Below, in pieces: positions 16,534 through 24,365 of a DNA stretch of 64,000 nucleotides; position 1 is the stretch's first letter, and the number at the start of each line of letters is the position of its first letter. Origin of the DNA: Amycolatopsis acidiphila (GTDB lineage Bacteria; Actinomycetota; Actinomycetes; Mycobacteriales; Pseudonocardiaceae). Where the stretch lies: the NCBI RefSeq assembly GCF_021391495.1, contig NZ_CP090063.1, forward strand, positions 6,572,001 to 6,636,000. The letters are read 5' to 3'. A program made the translations under genes and the position numbers. A model generated the notes under the pieces. It was not told the DNA's origin, made no database searches, and was given only the letters and a program-made list of their open reading frames with translations.

Positions 16534-17643
16534 ATGAGCCTTGGCGAGGAACGGGAGCTTGTACCGCTGGGCGCCGGCTTCGACCTGGCGAAACGCGGTT
16601 ACGACCGGCATCAGGTGGACGAGCACCTGGAACGGCTCGACGGCGACCTGAAGATGCTGGCCGCCGACCGCGACGCGGCCATCACGCAGGCGGGCGATCT
16701 GGCGCGCCAGCTGGAGCAGGCCCGCGGCGAGATCGACAACCTGCGTGGCCAGGTCGAACGGCTCGGCCAGCCGCCGACGACCGTCGAAGGCCTGTCCGAA
16801 CGCCTGCAGCGCATGCTCCGGCTCGCTCAGGACGAGGCGGCCGACACCCGGGCGCGCGCGGAGGCCGAGGCGGGTCACATCCGGGCGAAGGCGGAGGCCG
16901 ACGCGAGCGCCATGCGCGCGCGGTACGAGCAGCTGCTGTCCGAGCTCGACGCGCGGCGCAAGGAGATGGAGACCGAGCACCGCAACGTGCTCGAGACCGC
17001 CCGCGCCGAGGCCGAGGCGATCACCCAGAAGGCCAAGGACGAATGCGACCGCCTCGGCGCCGAGGCCGAGCAGCGGCGCACCAAGGTCGAAGAGGACTTC
17101 GAGATCGCCATGGCGGCGCGGCGCAAGGAGGCCATGCGCGTCCTCGCCGAGCAGGAGGCCGCCAGCAAGGCCGACGCGGAGCGCCGGGTCCGCGAGGCCA
17201 CCGAGGAAGCGACCGCAATCCGCACGACGGTTGCCGAAGAGGAGAAGACGACCAAGGCGGAGCTCGAACGCCTTCGCCGCGAGTCGATCGAGGACGCCAA
17301 CCGCCGCAAGCAGGCGTCGATCACCGAGGCCAACGCCCGGCTCGCCGAAGCGACCGACGAGGCCCAGCGCCGCGTCCGCGAGGCGACCGAGGAGGCCAAC
17401 AAGCGGATCAACGCCGCTGCGGACCGCGTCGAGGCGTTGCGGTCGTTGCGGGCGGGCATCGCGGACCAGGTCAAGGCGGCGCGGGCAGTGCTCGCCGAGG
17501 CGAGCTCGGTGCTCGGCGACGGTGCTTCCGGGGGCGAGGTGCCGCCGGACGAACATCCCACGAAGCCGGCCGCGCCACGCCCGGCGCCGGGCCCGGCAAA
17601 AGCTAACCCGAACAGGGCTGCGAGCAAACCGACTGGCGAGTAA
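16534..17643 (+). CDS. DivIVA-like coiled-coil cytoskeletal protein
   Basis: A 369-residue protein. The N-terminal GFDLAKRGYDRHQVDEHLERL (about 13-33) is a DivIVA-type membrane-targeting motif. It is followed by a nearly continuous coiled coil (about 35-330) rich in Ala, Glu and Arg with repeated EAT.EA and AEAE blocks, and a Pro-rich tail. It resembles the polar organisers Scy/FilP of Streptomyces. In Streptomyces coelicolor the epimerase and thiolase genes lie next to scy (from memory), and the arrangement here is similar. Likely role: hyphal-tip or septal scaffold. Confidence 0.8.
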   Translation: MSLGEERELVPLGAGFDLAKRGYDRHQVDEHLERLDGDLKMLAADRDAAITQAGDLARQLEQARGEIDNLRGQVERLGQPPTTVEGLSERLQRMLRLAQDEAADTRARAEAEAGHIRAKAEADASAMRARYEQLLSELDARRKEMETEHRNVLETARAEAEAITQKAKDECDRLGAEAEQRRTKVEEDFEIAMAARRKEAMRVLAEQEAASKADAERRVREATEEATAIRTTVAEEEKTTKAELERLRRESIEDANRRKQASITEANARLAEATDEAQRRVREATEEANKRINAAADRVEALRSLRAGIADQVKAARAVLAEASSVLGDGASGGEVPPDEHPTKPAAPRPAPGPAKANPNRAASKPTGE

Positions 17644-17688
17644 CCTTCACAGCCACGCGATGTGCGTGCACTTGCCGGAGGGACTCGG

Positions 17689-18138
17689 ATGGCGGCTTAC
17701 CAGACTGTTGTAGTAGGTACGGACGGTTCGGACTCGTCTTTTCGCGCGGTCGACCGCGCGGCGGCGGTGACGGCGGACTCGGGCGCGCAGCTCGTGATCG
17801 TCTGCGCGTACTACCCGGCCAGCCGCGGCGATGTCGAGAAGGCGCAGGACGTGCTCCGCGACGAGGCCTACCAGGTGGTCGGTTCCGCTCCCGCGGAGGA
17901 CACGCTGCAGTCCGCCCGCGACCGCGCGGCGAAGCAGGGCGCGGCGAACGTCGAGACCATCGCGGTCCTCGGTGAGCCGGTGGAGGCGCTGCGCAAGGTC
18001 GTCTCGGAACGCTCGGCGGACCTGCTCGTCGTCGGCAACCGGGGGCTCAACACGCTCACCGGCCGCATCCTGGGCTCGGTGCCCTCGGAGGCGGCGCGCA
18101 AGTCCGGGGTCGACGTGCTGATCGTCCACACGACGTAG
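17689..18138 (+). CDS. Universal stress protein (UspA family)
   Basis: A single-domain UspA protein of 149 residues. VVVGTDGSDSSFRAV (about 7-21) and the ATP-binding signature LLVVGNRGLNTLTGRILGSV (about 112-131, G-2x-G-9x-G type) suggest nucleotide binding. GGAGGG precedes the ATG at 17689. The cyclase follows after 7 bases, so they are probably one transcript. Confidence 0.9.
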   Translation: MAAYQTVVVGTDGSDSSFRAVDRAAAVTADSGAQLVIVCAYYPASRGDVEKAQDVLRDEAYQVVGSAPAEDTLQSARDRAAKQGAANVETIAVLGEPVEALRKVVSERSADLLVVGNRGLNTLTGRILGSVPSEAARKSGVDVLIVHTT

Positions 18139-18145
18139 CGATTCC

Positions 18146-19099
18146 GTGGACCAAGAGCGCCTCGAACGCATCCTACTCGGCGGCGAGCGCCGGTACACGC
18201 GGCTGGAGGTCGCCGAGAAGGCGGGCGTGCCCATCGAACGGGCGACCCGCTTGTGGCGCGCGCTCGGCTTCGCCACGGTCGCGGACGACCAGGTGGTGTT
18301 CACCGACGCCGACGTGGAGGCGGTGCGCACGGCCGACCAGCTGATCTCGTCGGGGTTGCTGGACCCCCGCGTCGAGACCTCGGTGACCCGCGCGCTGGGG
18401 CAGCACCTCTCGCGGCTGGCGGAGTGGCAGGTGTCCATGTTGTGGACGCTGATCACGGAGAACGAGGAGCTCGGGCGCGACGACCGGCAGGTGGCGCTGC
18501 TGGTGGAGCGGCTGGTGCCCGAGCTGCAGCGCGTGCAGGACTTCGTGTGGCGGCGGCATCTGGCTGCCTTCGCCGGGCGCGCGCTGGCGTCGCCGGAGGA
18601 GGACCTCGAGGCGCGCACGGAGGTGGCGGGCTTCGTCGACATGGTCGGGTACACGCGGTTGACGAGGCGGATCGGCGAGGCGGAGCTGAGCGGGATCCTG
18701 GAGCGCTTCGAGGCCCTGGCGACGGAGGTCGTGGCCGAACACCGCGGCCGGATCGTGAAGATGATCGGCGACGAGGTGCTGTTCGTGGCCGACAGCCCGG
18801 TCGATGCCGCGGAGATAGCGCTGAGCCTGACGGAGCGGACCTCGGCGGACCCGGAGCTGCCGGAGGTGCGCGCGGGCCTGGCGGCGGGCCGGATCCTCAG
18901 CCGTTTCGGGGACGTCTACGGGTCGGTGGTCAACCTGGCCGCCCGCCTCACGTCGATCGCCCGCCCGGGCACGATCCTGGTGGACCGCGAACTGGCACGG
19001 GACCTGGCCTCCGCGCGGGGCTACTCGGTCCGCCCACGCCGCCCGGCCTCGGTGCGCGGCTATGCGAGGCTGCGCCCCTACGCCCTCCGCCGCGCTTGA
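18146..19099 (+). CDS. Class III adenylate/guanylate cyclase with N-terminal regulatory domain
   Basis: A 317-residue soluble protein. The N-terminal half (about 1-150) is helical and includes a MerR-like segment (RYTRLEVAEKAGVPIERATRLW), as in the autoinhibitory domain of mycobacterial Rv1264. The C-terminal catalytic domain has GFVDMVGYTRL (first metal Asp), IVKMIGDEVLF (second Asp) and FGDVYGSVVNLAARL. It should make cAMP as a homodimer. GTG at 18146. The last 70 or so bases of the gene are repeated several times in degenerate form downstream. Confidence 0.85.
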   Translation: MDQERLERILLGGERRYTRLEVAEKAGVPIERATRLWRALGFATVADDQVVFTDADVEAVRTADQLISSGLLDPRVETSVTRALGQHLSRLAEWQVSMLWTLITENEELGRDDRQVALLVERLVPELQRVQDFVWRRHLAAFAGRALASPEEDLEARTEVAGFVDMVGYTRLTRRIGEAELSGILERFEALATEVVAEHRGRIVKMIGDEVLFVADSPVDAAEIALSLTERTSADPELPEVRAGLAAGRILSRFGDVYGSVVNLAARLTSIARPGTILVDRELARDLASARGYSVRPRRPASVRGYARLRPYALRRA

Positions 19100-19520
19100 G
19101 GCGGGGTTTGGCGGGGTTTGGCGGGGGTTGGGGGGTTTCGGTGGGGGTTTCGGTGGGGCTCGCTCCGCCGCCGGGTTTCGTGGGCGGCCATGGTGCGCGT
19201 TCTCGGTGCCCGGCTACGCACGGCTGCGCCGCTCCGCCCCCCGCGGTTGAGCAGGGTCCGGCGAAGTGAACTCACGCCGTACGGACTCCGTGCGCAGCCA
19301 CGCGAGACTGCACACCACGCCCCCCGGCAGTTGATGCAGGGTCCGGGTCCGCCTTAGCTCGCTCACGCCGCAAGGCCTCCGTGCGCAGCCACGCAACACT
19401 GCGCCTCACGCCCCCTGGCGGTTGACGCAGCCTTCCGGCGGGGTTCGCTCACGTCGCAAGGCCTCCGTGCACGGCTACGCGAGCCTGCGCCCCTTCGCCT
19501 CCAGCGCGGTTCGGGGCGAT
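19029..19520. repeat. Degenerate tandem copies of the cyclase 3' end
   Basis: The last part of the cyclase gene (core TCGGTGCGCGGCTATGCGAG at about 19050) recurs at about 19202, 19286, 19378 and 19466, with similar flanks (CTCACGCCGCAAGGCCTCCG before, GCGGTTGACGCAG after). Spacings are about 152, 84, 92 and 88 bases; the first includes the G-rich tract. Each copy keeps a TTGA-like remnant of the stop. Bases 19521-19707, up to proA, hold only GC-rich sequence with a repeated CCCATCGCCC; I see no gene between 19100 and 19707. Confidence 0.65.
19103..19157 (+). other. G-quadruplex-forming tract just after the cyclase stop
   Basis: Six runs of four to six G (19103-19106, 19113-19116, 19123-19127, 19130-19135, 19143-19147, 19154-19157) are separated by loops of 6, 6, 2, 7 and 6 bases on the plus strand. 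This exceeds the usual four-tract criterion for an intramolecular G-quadruplex. It lies 3 bases after the cyclase stop and would be in the mRNA 3' end. Confidence 0.7.
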
Positions 19521-19707
19521 TCGCTCACGCCGCCGTCCTCACGGCGCGCGCGGTCCCATCGCCCAGCCCGCCCGCGCGTTTCCCGCCGCCGAAACGCCAG
19601 GCGTTCGCTCACCCGGCGTCCGGCGTCCGCTCGCCCAGCGTCCGGACAGCCTGCGCTCTGTCCCATCGCCCGATGAGACGCGCCGCCCATCCTGCGGGCC
19701 CGGGTTG

Positions 19708-20943
19708 TCAGGCCGGGAGGACGGCGTACTGGCGGACGTAGAGGTCGGTGTACGTCACCGGGCCGCGGGGGCCGGGGACCTTGTCCAGGTTGATGCCCGT
19801 CTCCGGGACGGCCAGCAGCTTGAAGCCGTCGAGCAGGCGGGTCGGCGCGTTCCAGAAGACGCCCGTACCCGTGTAGCCGTCGAAGAAGGACTCCGCCGTC
19901 GCGGCGTCCTCGGTCGCGATGCCGGCAGCCAAGCCGGAGGTCTGCTCGTTCGCGATGCGCACCGCCTCCTGCAGATTCTCGACCTGGGCGACCGTCACTG
20001 TCGCCTCGTGGTCGGAGTCCAAGGCCCACTCGTAACCGATCGCATGCTCGTGCGGCGCCAGCGACGGCGTCACGTTCCGCTCCGCGAGCGCCGCCGAGAC
20101 CACCGGCCACACCTGATCGTGCACCGCCGAGTGGATGAGCAGCAGGTTCAGCCGGTTGCACACGCCCAGCCTGTCGAGGCTGTCGAACACGAGCGACCGC
20201 ACCTTCTCCACGTCCGCCGCGACGTCGACGTACAGCACGCCGCCACCGTCGGCGTGGGCGAGCGTGCGCACGCCATGCGTGGCCGCCTCGGTGGCCAGCG
20301 CGCGCGTGCTCTCGCCGCTGCCACGCAGGATCACCAGCGGCACCAGGTTCGGCAGCTGCACCAGCGCCGCCGCGGCCTCGCGCTCCACCCGTGGCACCAG
20401 CTGGATCACATCGGAGTCGATACCGGCCTCGGCCAGCCCGGGGGCGATCACGACGTCGAGCAACCGCTGCGCCGAACCCAGCGCGGCCGAACCCGTGCGC
20501 AGCACACCCGCGTTGCGCGACTTGACCAGCTGCGACGCCACGTCGACCGTCACGTTCGGCCGCGCCTCGTAGTTCGCGCCGATCACGCCGACCGGACGCC
20601 GCCGCTCCACCAGCCGCAGCCCGCCGTCCAAAGCAGACACCGGAATGGACCGCTCCTGGTGCGGCGCGCCGGCCAGCAGCCGCAGCTGTTCGGCCATGCC
20701 GGTCAGCCTGTCCTCGGTGATGGTCAGCCTGTCCAGCAGCCCCGCGCTCATGCCTTCCTCGTGGGCCTTGGCGACGTCCGCGCGGTTGGCCTCGAGCACC
20801 GCCGCACGGCCTTCGAGCAGAAGACGCGCCATCGCCGTCAGCGCGGCGTCGATCGCTTCGTCCGGCGCCGTGGCCAGCGACGGAGCCGCCACCTTGGCCG
20901 CCCGCGCACATTCCTCGACTGCTTTGGCCACCTCGTCGGACAC
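19708..20943 (-). CDS. proA: Glutamate-5-semialdehyde dehydrogenase (gamma-glutamyl phosphate reductase)
   Basis: A 411-residue aldehyde dehydrogenase superfamily enzyme that reduces gamma-glutamyl phosphate in proline synthesis. RRPVGVIGANYEARPNVTVD (about 109-128) and SGNAGVLRTGS-like SRNAGVLRTGSAAL are ProA marks, and the catalytic Cys lies in DRLGVCNRLNLLLIH. GTG at 20943 has GGAAGG upstream. proB is not adjacent. The M50 peptidase gene lies 53 bases upstream on the same strand. Confidence 0.85.
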   Translation of the reverse strand: MSDEVAKAVEECARAAKVAAPSLATAPDEAIDAALTAMARLLLEGRAAVLEANRADVAKAHEEGMSAGLLDRLTITEDRLTGMAEQLRLLAGAPHQERSIPVSALDGGLRLVERRRPVGVIGANYEARPNVTVDVASQLVKSRNAGVLRTGSAALGSAQRLLDVVIAPGLAEAGIDSDVIQLVPRVEREAAAALVQLPNLVPLVILRGSGESTRALATEAATHGVRTLAHADGGGVLYVDVAADVEKVRSLVFDSLDRLGVCNRLNLLLIHSAVHDQVWPVVSAALAERNVTPSLAPHEHAIGYEWALDSDHEATVTVAQVENLQEAVRIANEQTSGLAAGIATEDAATAESFFDGYTGTGVFWNAPTRLLDGFKLLAVPETGINLDKVPGPRGPVTYTDLYVRQYAVLPA

Positions 20944-20996
20944 AGCGCACCTTCCTTTCGCCGCTTTCGCGCACTCCAGTGTGCCGTACGGGCAGC

Positions 20997-21728
20997 TCAG
21001 GACTGCAGCGCGGGCTCGAGGAGCCAGGTGCCGCCGACGACCAGGCAGGTGACCGCGATGACCACGAGGATCAGCAGCCACAGCGCCGCCGGCACCCCGG
21101 TCAGGCGCGCGAGCTGGTCCGCGTCGGAGTCGCGGGCCGCGCCACGGCGCCGCTTCCGCTGCAGCTCGCACACCGGCCGGATGCCACCGAAGAGCAGGAA
21201 CCAGGTGATGAGGTACACGAACCACGCCTGCACCTGCGGTCCGGCGATCAGCGCGAGCACGGCGAGCCCGGCCGCCGTGAGCACGACGGACAGCACACCG
21301 TAGGCGTTGCGCACCATCACCAGCACCCCGAGCAGGAGCAGCGCGGCGACGGCGAGCAGCACCGTGATGCGATTCGCGGCGAGCAGTCCCGCGAACCCGA
21401 GCCCGAGCACGGCAGGCGCCGGATATCCGGCCAACGACGTCAGCACCATGCCGGGACCGGACGGACGGCCACGCGAGACCGTCACCCCTGACGTGTCCGA
21501 GTGCAGCTGGATGCCCTGCAGGCGCCTGCCCGCGAGCACGGCGACCAGCGCGTGCCCGGCCTCGTGCACGATGGTGACGACGTTGCGTGCCAGTCGCCAT
21601 GGCGAGCCGGACAGCACCAGCAGCAAGGCCAGGCCGCCGGTGACCAGCGGCACCCAGACCGTGGGGTTCGGCTGCGCGCCGAAGATCCCGGTCGGTGATA
21701 CGACGTCGCCCGTGTCCGCGAGTTGCAC
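20997..21728 (-). CDS. M50-like membrane metallopeptidase
   Basis: A 243-residue integral membrane protein with about six helices. The zinc motif HEAGH (VTIVHEAGHALVAVLAGR, about 52-69) lies in the second hydrophobic segment. AGYPAPAVLGLGFA and the ITWFLLFGG segment follow. It resembles the short M50B proteins of actinobacteria that act near the membrane face. Substrate unknown. Confidence 0.8.
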   Translation of the reverse strand: MQLADTGDVVSPTGIFGAQPNPTVWVPLVTGGLALLLVLSGSPWRLARNVVTIVHEAGHALVAVLAGRRLQGIQLHSDTSGVTVSRGRPSGPGMVLTSLAGYPAPAVLGLGFAGLLAANRITVLLAVAALLLLGVLVMVRNAYGVLSVVLTAAGLAVLALIAGPQVQAWFVYLITWFLLFGGIRPVCELQRKRRRGAARDSDADQLARLTGVPAALWLLILVVIAVTCLVVGGTWLLEPALQS

Positions 21729-22116
21729 GGGCGCAGCTCACCACATCGGGTGTCTACGTCCTGTTACCACCCCCGTCCGATTCACAGGTCCATCTCCTTT
21801 GTCGTGGGTGCGCGCTTCGTCAGCGGGCACGCCGAGCGCGGTGCGGGTGCCGGGGTTGCCACGCCGGGCGGCCCCGAGTGCGCGGTCCGTCGACGGGCAC
21901 GGCAGGCGGAGCCCTGGGGCGCCTCATCGGGAGGTGCCGCCTCACCGGCAGGCGAACCGCCCGCGGTCTGTGTGCCGCCTGATCTCGAGCCGCCCAGGGC
22001 GGCCGGGCAGGTGGCCTTCCGATGTGTGCGCGCTTCACGGGTGGGCACACCCTGGCCCCGCTCCGGGTGCGGACAGGCCTCCAGGCGGCCGGGATGGACA
22101 CGCCAAGCAGGCCCCG
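21729..22116. other. Gene-free GC-rich tract
   Basis: No convincing gene is seen on either strand: possible frames are compositional and none matches a family I know. The sequence resembles diverged versions of the repeat unit that follows (CGGGATGGACACGCCAAGC at about 22090 matches unit 2 near 22329). The first 70 bases probably hold the M50 gene promoter. Confidence 0.5.
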
Positions 22117-22430
22117 GTGAGTGCAGGCCTCACCGGCGAGCGCACGTCGCCCCGATCCGAGCCCCCGGGATGGCCACCCAGGCAGCCCCCGCTGAGCGCG
22201 CGGGCCGCGGCGGGCGCACCTCCCCCGGCCCGGGTGCTAGCCCGTCCACCCGGGCTGACTACGCCAGGCACCCCAGCGTGAGCGCAGGCTCATCGGCAAG
22301 TGCACCTCGCCCCGATCCGAGCGCCCGGGATGGCACGCCAAACAGCCCCTTGAGCGCGCGGGCCACCAGCGGGCACACCTCCCCCGATCCGGGTGCTGGC
22401 CCGTCCGCCCGGACTGACTACGCCAGGCGG
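22117..22430. repeat. Tandem repeat of about 160 bases reaching into the 3' end of the glycosylase gene
   Basis: Two units (about 22117-22276 and 22277-22430) share GTGAGYGCAGGC, TCGCCCCGATCCGAGC, CCCGGGATGGC, CGGGTGCT and CTGACTACGCCAGGC blocks at an offset of 159-160 bases. The second unit includes the TAG stop of the glycosylase gene (22418-22420), so the unit seems to derive from the end of that gene and its flank. Confidence 0.65.
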
Positions 22431-23321
22431 GCCTCCCGGTGGGTGCGCAGCAGTAGGGCCACCCAGCTTCGATAAGGACGCCAACGGTCGGCGACCTCGG
22501 CAAGGGCTGCGGGACTCGCTTCGGGGAGGGCGTAGAGCTCCCGCATCTCGGCGTGAAGGCGTTCTTCGCTGTCGGGAAACACATCGGGATGACCAGCGCC
22601 ACGGACGAGAATCAGCTGGGCCGAGAACGGGCCGGATACCGGGCAGCCGCTGCAGCTGCCGTAACGCTTCGTCGGGTTCGAGGGCACGCAGGGATTCCGC
22701 GTCGAGCACACCCTCCTGCGCGGCACGCGCTATCGCGCGCAGGCGTTCGATCTTCACCTCCGGCAGCCCCAGCGGCTGCTCGATCGCCTGCAACGCCTCG
22801 GGAGCCGGGAAGGACGCCAGCTGCCGGCCATCGACCTCGACGAGCTCGCCGTACCGCTCCGCTATTCGTTGTTTGATCCGGGCGGCCTGGGGCATCCGGA
22901 TCCGGTTCGTGATGATCGTCCAGCACGCCGCCTCGTACGGCGAGTGGAACAACACCTGCCGCAGCCCCGGATACCGCGCCTGTAGCTCACCGACCACCGG
23001 ATCCGCCTGCCCGATCGCGGAGAAACCGCTGCCGTCGACGTCCAGCGACAGGATCCGCCGCACCTGACGGACCGCCGCGGCAGCCACTTCCTCCCCCACC
23101 GCAACGGAAACCTCGACCCTGCCGGGCGCTCGTTGCCGGATCAGGACGCCGGCGTGCTCCCAGCTCCCTTCGACCGGGAACGCCAGGCGCAGCAGGCCGG
23201 GCTCACCCGCGGCGTCCGGCCGCGCGCCCGGGGTGAACCACTCCAGGAAGCGGCCGGATGCCGTGAGGTCGAACGGGCCCTCGGCGCGCAGTTCGGTGGG
23301 CTGGTGCAGGGTGCTGGTCAT
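22418..23321 (-). pseudogene. AlkA-like DNA-3-methyladenine glycosylase, frameshifted
   Basis: The 5' part encodes a typical N-terminal AlkA domain and the start of the HhH-GPD fold (SPYEAACWTIITNRIRMPQA, LGLPEVKIERLRAIARAA, ALRQLQRLPGI). Just after LPGI the frame shifts and the rest, GPFSAQLILVRGAGHPDVFP with the catalytic Asp region, continues in another frame. The coding strand has one extra base near 22634-22635 (ATC-CGGCCC where ATCGGCCC is needed). Start ATG 23321 has GGGAGG upstream. Intact, it would be a base-excision enzyme of about 300 residues. It may be a true mutation or a sequence error. Confidence 0.75.
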
Positions 23322-23378
23322 CGGGTACCTCCCATGGTCGGGTTCGGATCTGCCGACCATAGCGACGACCACCGACAG

Positions 23379-23395
23379 TTTCGGAAGGTCCGAAA
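23379..23395. promoter_or_regulatory. Palindrome between glycosylase and erm leader
   Basis: TTTCGGA-AGG-TCCGAAA is a perfect 7-base inverted repeat with a 3-base gap, centred in the 100 bases between the divergent glycosylase start (23321) and leader start (23421). It could be an operator for either gene. I cannot assign a regulator. Confidence 0.45.
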
Positions 23396-23420
23396 ACCGG
23401 TTGCCCGGGTCGCTACCGTG

Positions 23421-23486
23421 ATGGCCATGGGAACCTTGTTGGAGTCCTGCGTCGTGTGCGCCCGGCTACGGCCGCGGCTCACCTGA
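23421..23486 (+). CDS. Putative leader peptide of the erm-like gene (RLR-type)
   Basis: A 21-codon frame, MAMGTLLESCVVCARLRPRLT, ends 111 bases before the methyltransferase. A second ATG at 23427 gives 19 codons. It contains Arg-Leu-Arg, the same as the RLR stalling motif of ErmD-type leader peptides at which macrolide-bound ribosomes arrest. No strong ribosome-binding site precedes it, so leaderless translation is possible. Function is inferred from position, motif and the downstream hairpins. Confidence 0.5.
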   Translation: MAMGTLLESCVVCARLRPRLT

Positions 23487-23487
23487 A

Positions 23488-23585
23488 CGCAGCGGCTGCC
23501 CACATCTTACTGACGAGCCCTCGTGCGCGCCGTTTCCTCCTGCACTCCGGCCGCTGCGTCATGAGCGCTTCTTCCCTTCTCATGA
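23488..23585 (+). promoter_or_regulatory. Candidate attenuator hairpins before erm
   Basis: CGCAGCGGC (23488-23496) pairs perfectly with GCCGCTGCG (23550-23558), starting 2 bases after the leader stop. A second hairpin pairs TCATGAG (23559-23565) with CTCATGA (23579-23585) and ends 4 bases before the GGAG that serves the erm ATG. Ribosome stalling in the leader could change the first stem and free the start site. No pairing was computed; this is read by eye. Confidence 0.45.
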
Positions 23586-23597
23586 CGTGGAGTCCTC

Positions 23598-24365
23598 ATG
23601 CCCGCGGCACCCCGTGCCGGGTGCTCCGGCGTCGTGCATTTCCTTGCCGTGCCCCGAATCGCCGTCCAGCTCGTCCGGTCCTGCGCACTCGATCGCAACG
23701 ATCTCGTCGTCGAGTTCGGCGCCGGCCAAGGCGCTATCACCACCCATCTGGCTGAAACAGGAGCGCAGATCCTCGCCGTCGAACGTGATCCCGCCTTCGT
23801 CCGCAAGCTGCGCAATCGCTTCCGCGAGTACGGCAACGTGCGAGTCGTGCCTGCCGACGCACAAGTGGTTCCCTTGCCACGCAGACGATTCTCTGCAGTG
23901 GCCAGCATCCCGTACGCGTTGTCCACCACCCTCCTGCGGCGGCTACTCAGCCCTCAGCACACGAATCTTCGCCAAGCCGCGCTGATCGTCGAGTGGGGCT
24001 TTGCCAGACGCGTGGCAGCCGCAAGCCCACGAGACCTCGAACAAGCCTGGTGGTCGACGCGTTTCGAAATACGCGTCGCTTCCCGGATCCCCGCGGACTG
24101 CTTTTCCCCGCCCCCACGCGTCAATTCCGCACACCTCGTGCTCAAGCGACGGGAAAACGTTCCCGTTCGGGCATTGTGGACGGTGATCGCGGCCGCTTAT
24201 CGCAACCCGCAGCGTCCGGCTCGCACCGTCATCGGGCATCCAGGAGTTCTGCGTGTGGTCGGAATCGAGCCGGCGCAGCCGGCCGGCAGCGTGGCCCGCG
24301 GACGAGTGGGCAGAACTGGCCAGGAAGCTCGTCGCCGACCGCAGCACGCACTGGCCCCAGCTTAG
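23598..24365 (+). pseudogene. Erm-like 23S rRNA adenine N6-methyltransferase, frameshifted and hit by IS701-type element
   Basis: The protein has the Erm order: HFLAVPRIAVQLVRSCALDRND, SAM motif VVEFGAGQGA (about 37-46), acidic VERD, and catalytic motif IV as SIPYALST (103-110) with Ser where Erm proteins often have Asn. Erm enzymes methylate A2058 and give macrolide-lincosamide-streptogramin resistance. Near 24275-24280 one extra base shifts the frame; the natural C-terminus DEWAELARKLVADRSTHWPQ follows in another frame. In that frame the IS701-type element at 24366 replaces the last five codons. The open frame ends by chance at the TAG within the target duplication. Start ATG 23598 has GGAG upstream. 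Confidence 0.7.

Noticed and set aside
16398..17606. Alternative frame of about 400 codons overlapping the coiled-coil gene
   Set aside because: The frame used in the annotation has a DivIVA motif and heptad pattern. The other is Arg/Gly-rich and compositional.
19100..19707. Short open frames rich in Gly, Phe and Arg after the cyclase
   Set aside because: They follow the G-rich tract and degenerate repeats, and none has a ribosome-binding site or family similarity.
21729..22417. Frames of 80-250 codons on both strands in the gene-free tract
   Set aside because: They consist of Pro, Arg, Ala and Gly, change frame between repeat units and have no recognisable motif.
22117..22430. Possible CRISPR array because of regular repeats
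   Set aside because: The units are about 160 bases, degenerate and contiguous; there are no short identical repeats with unique spacers and no cas genes.
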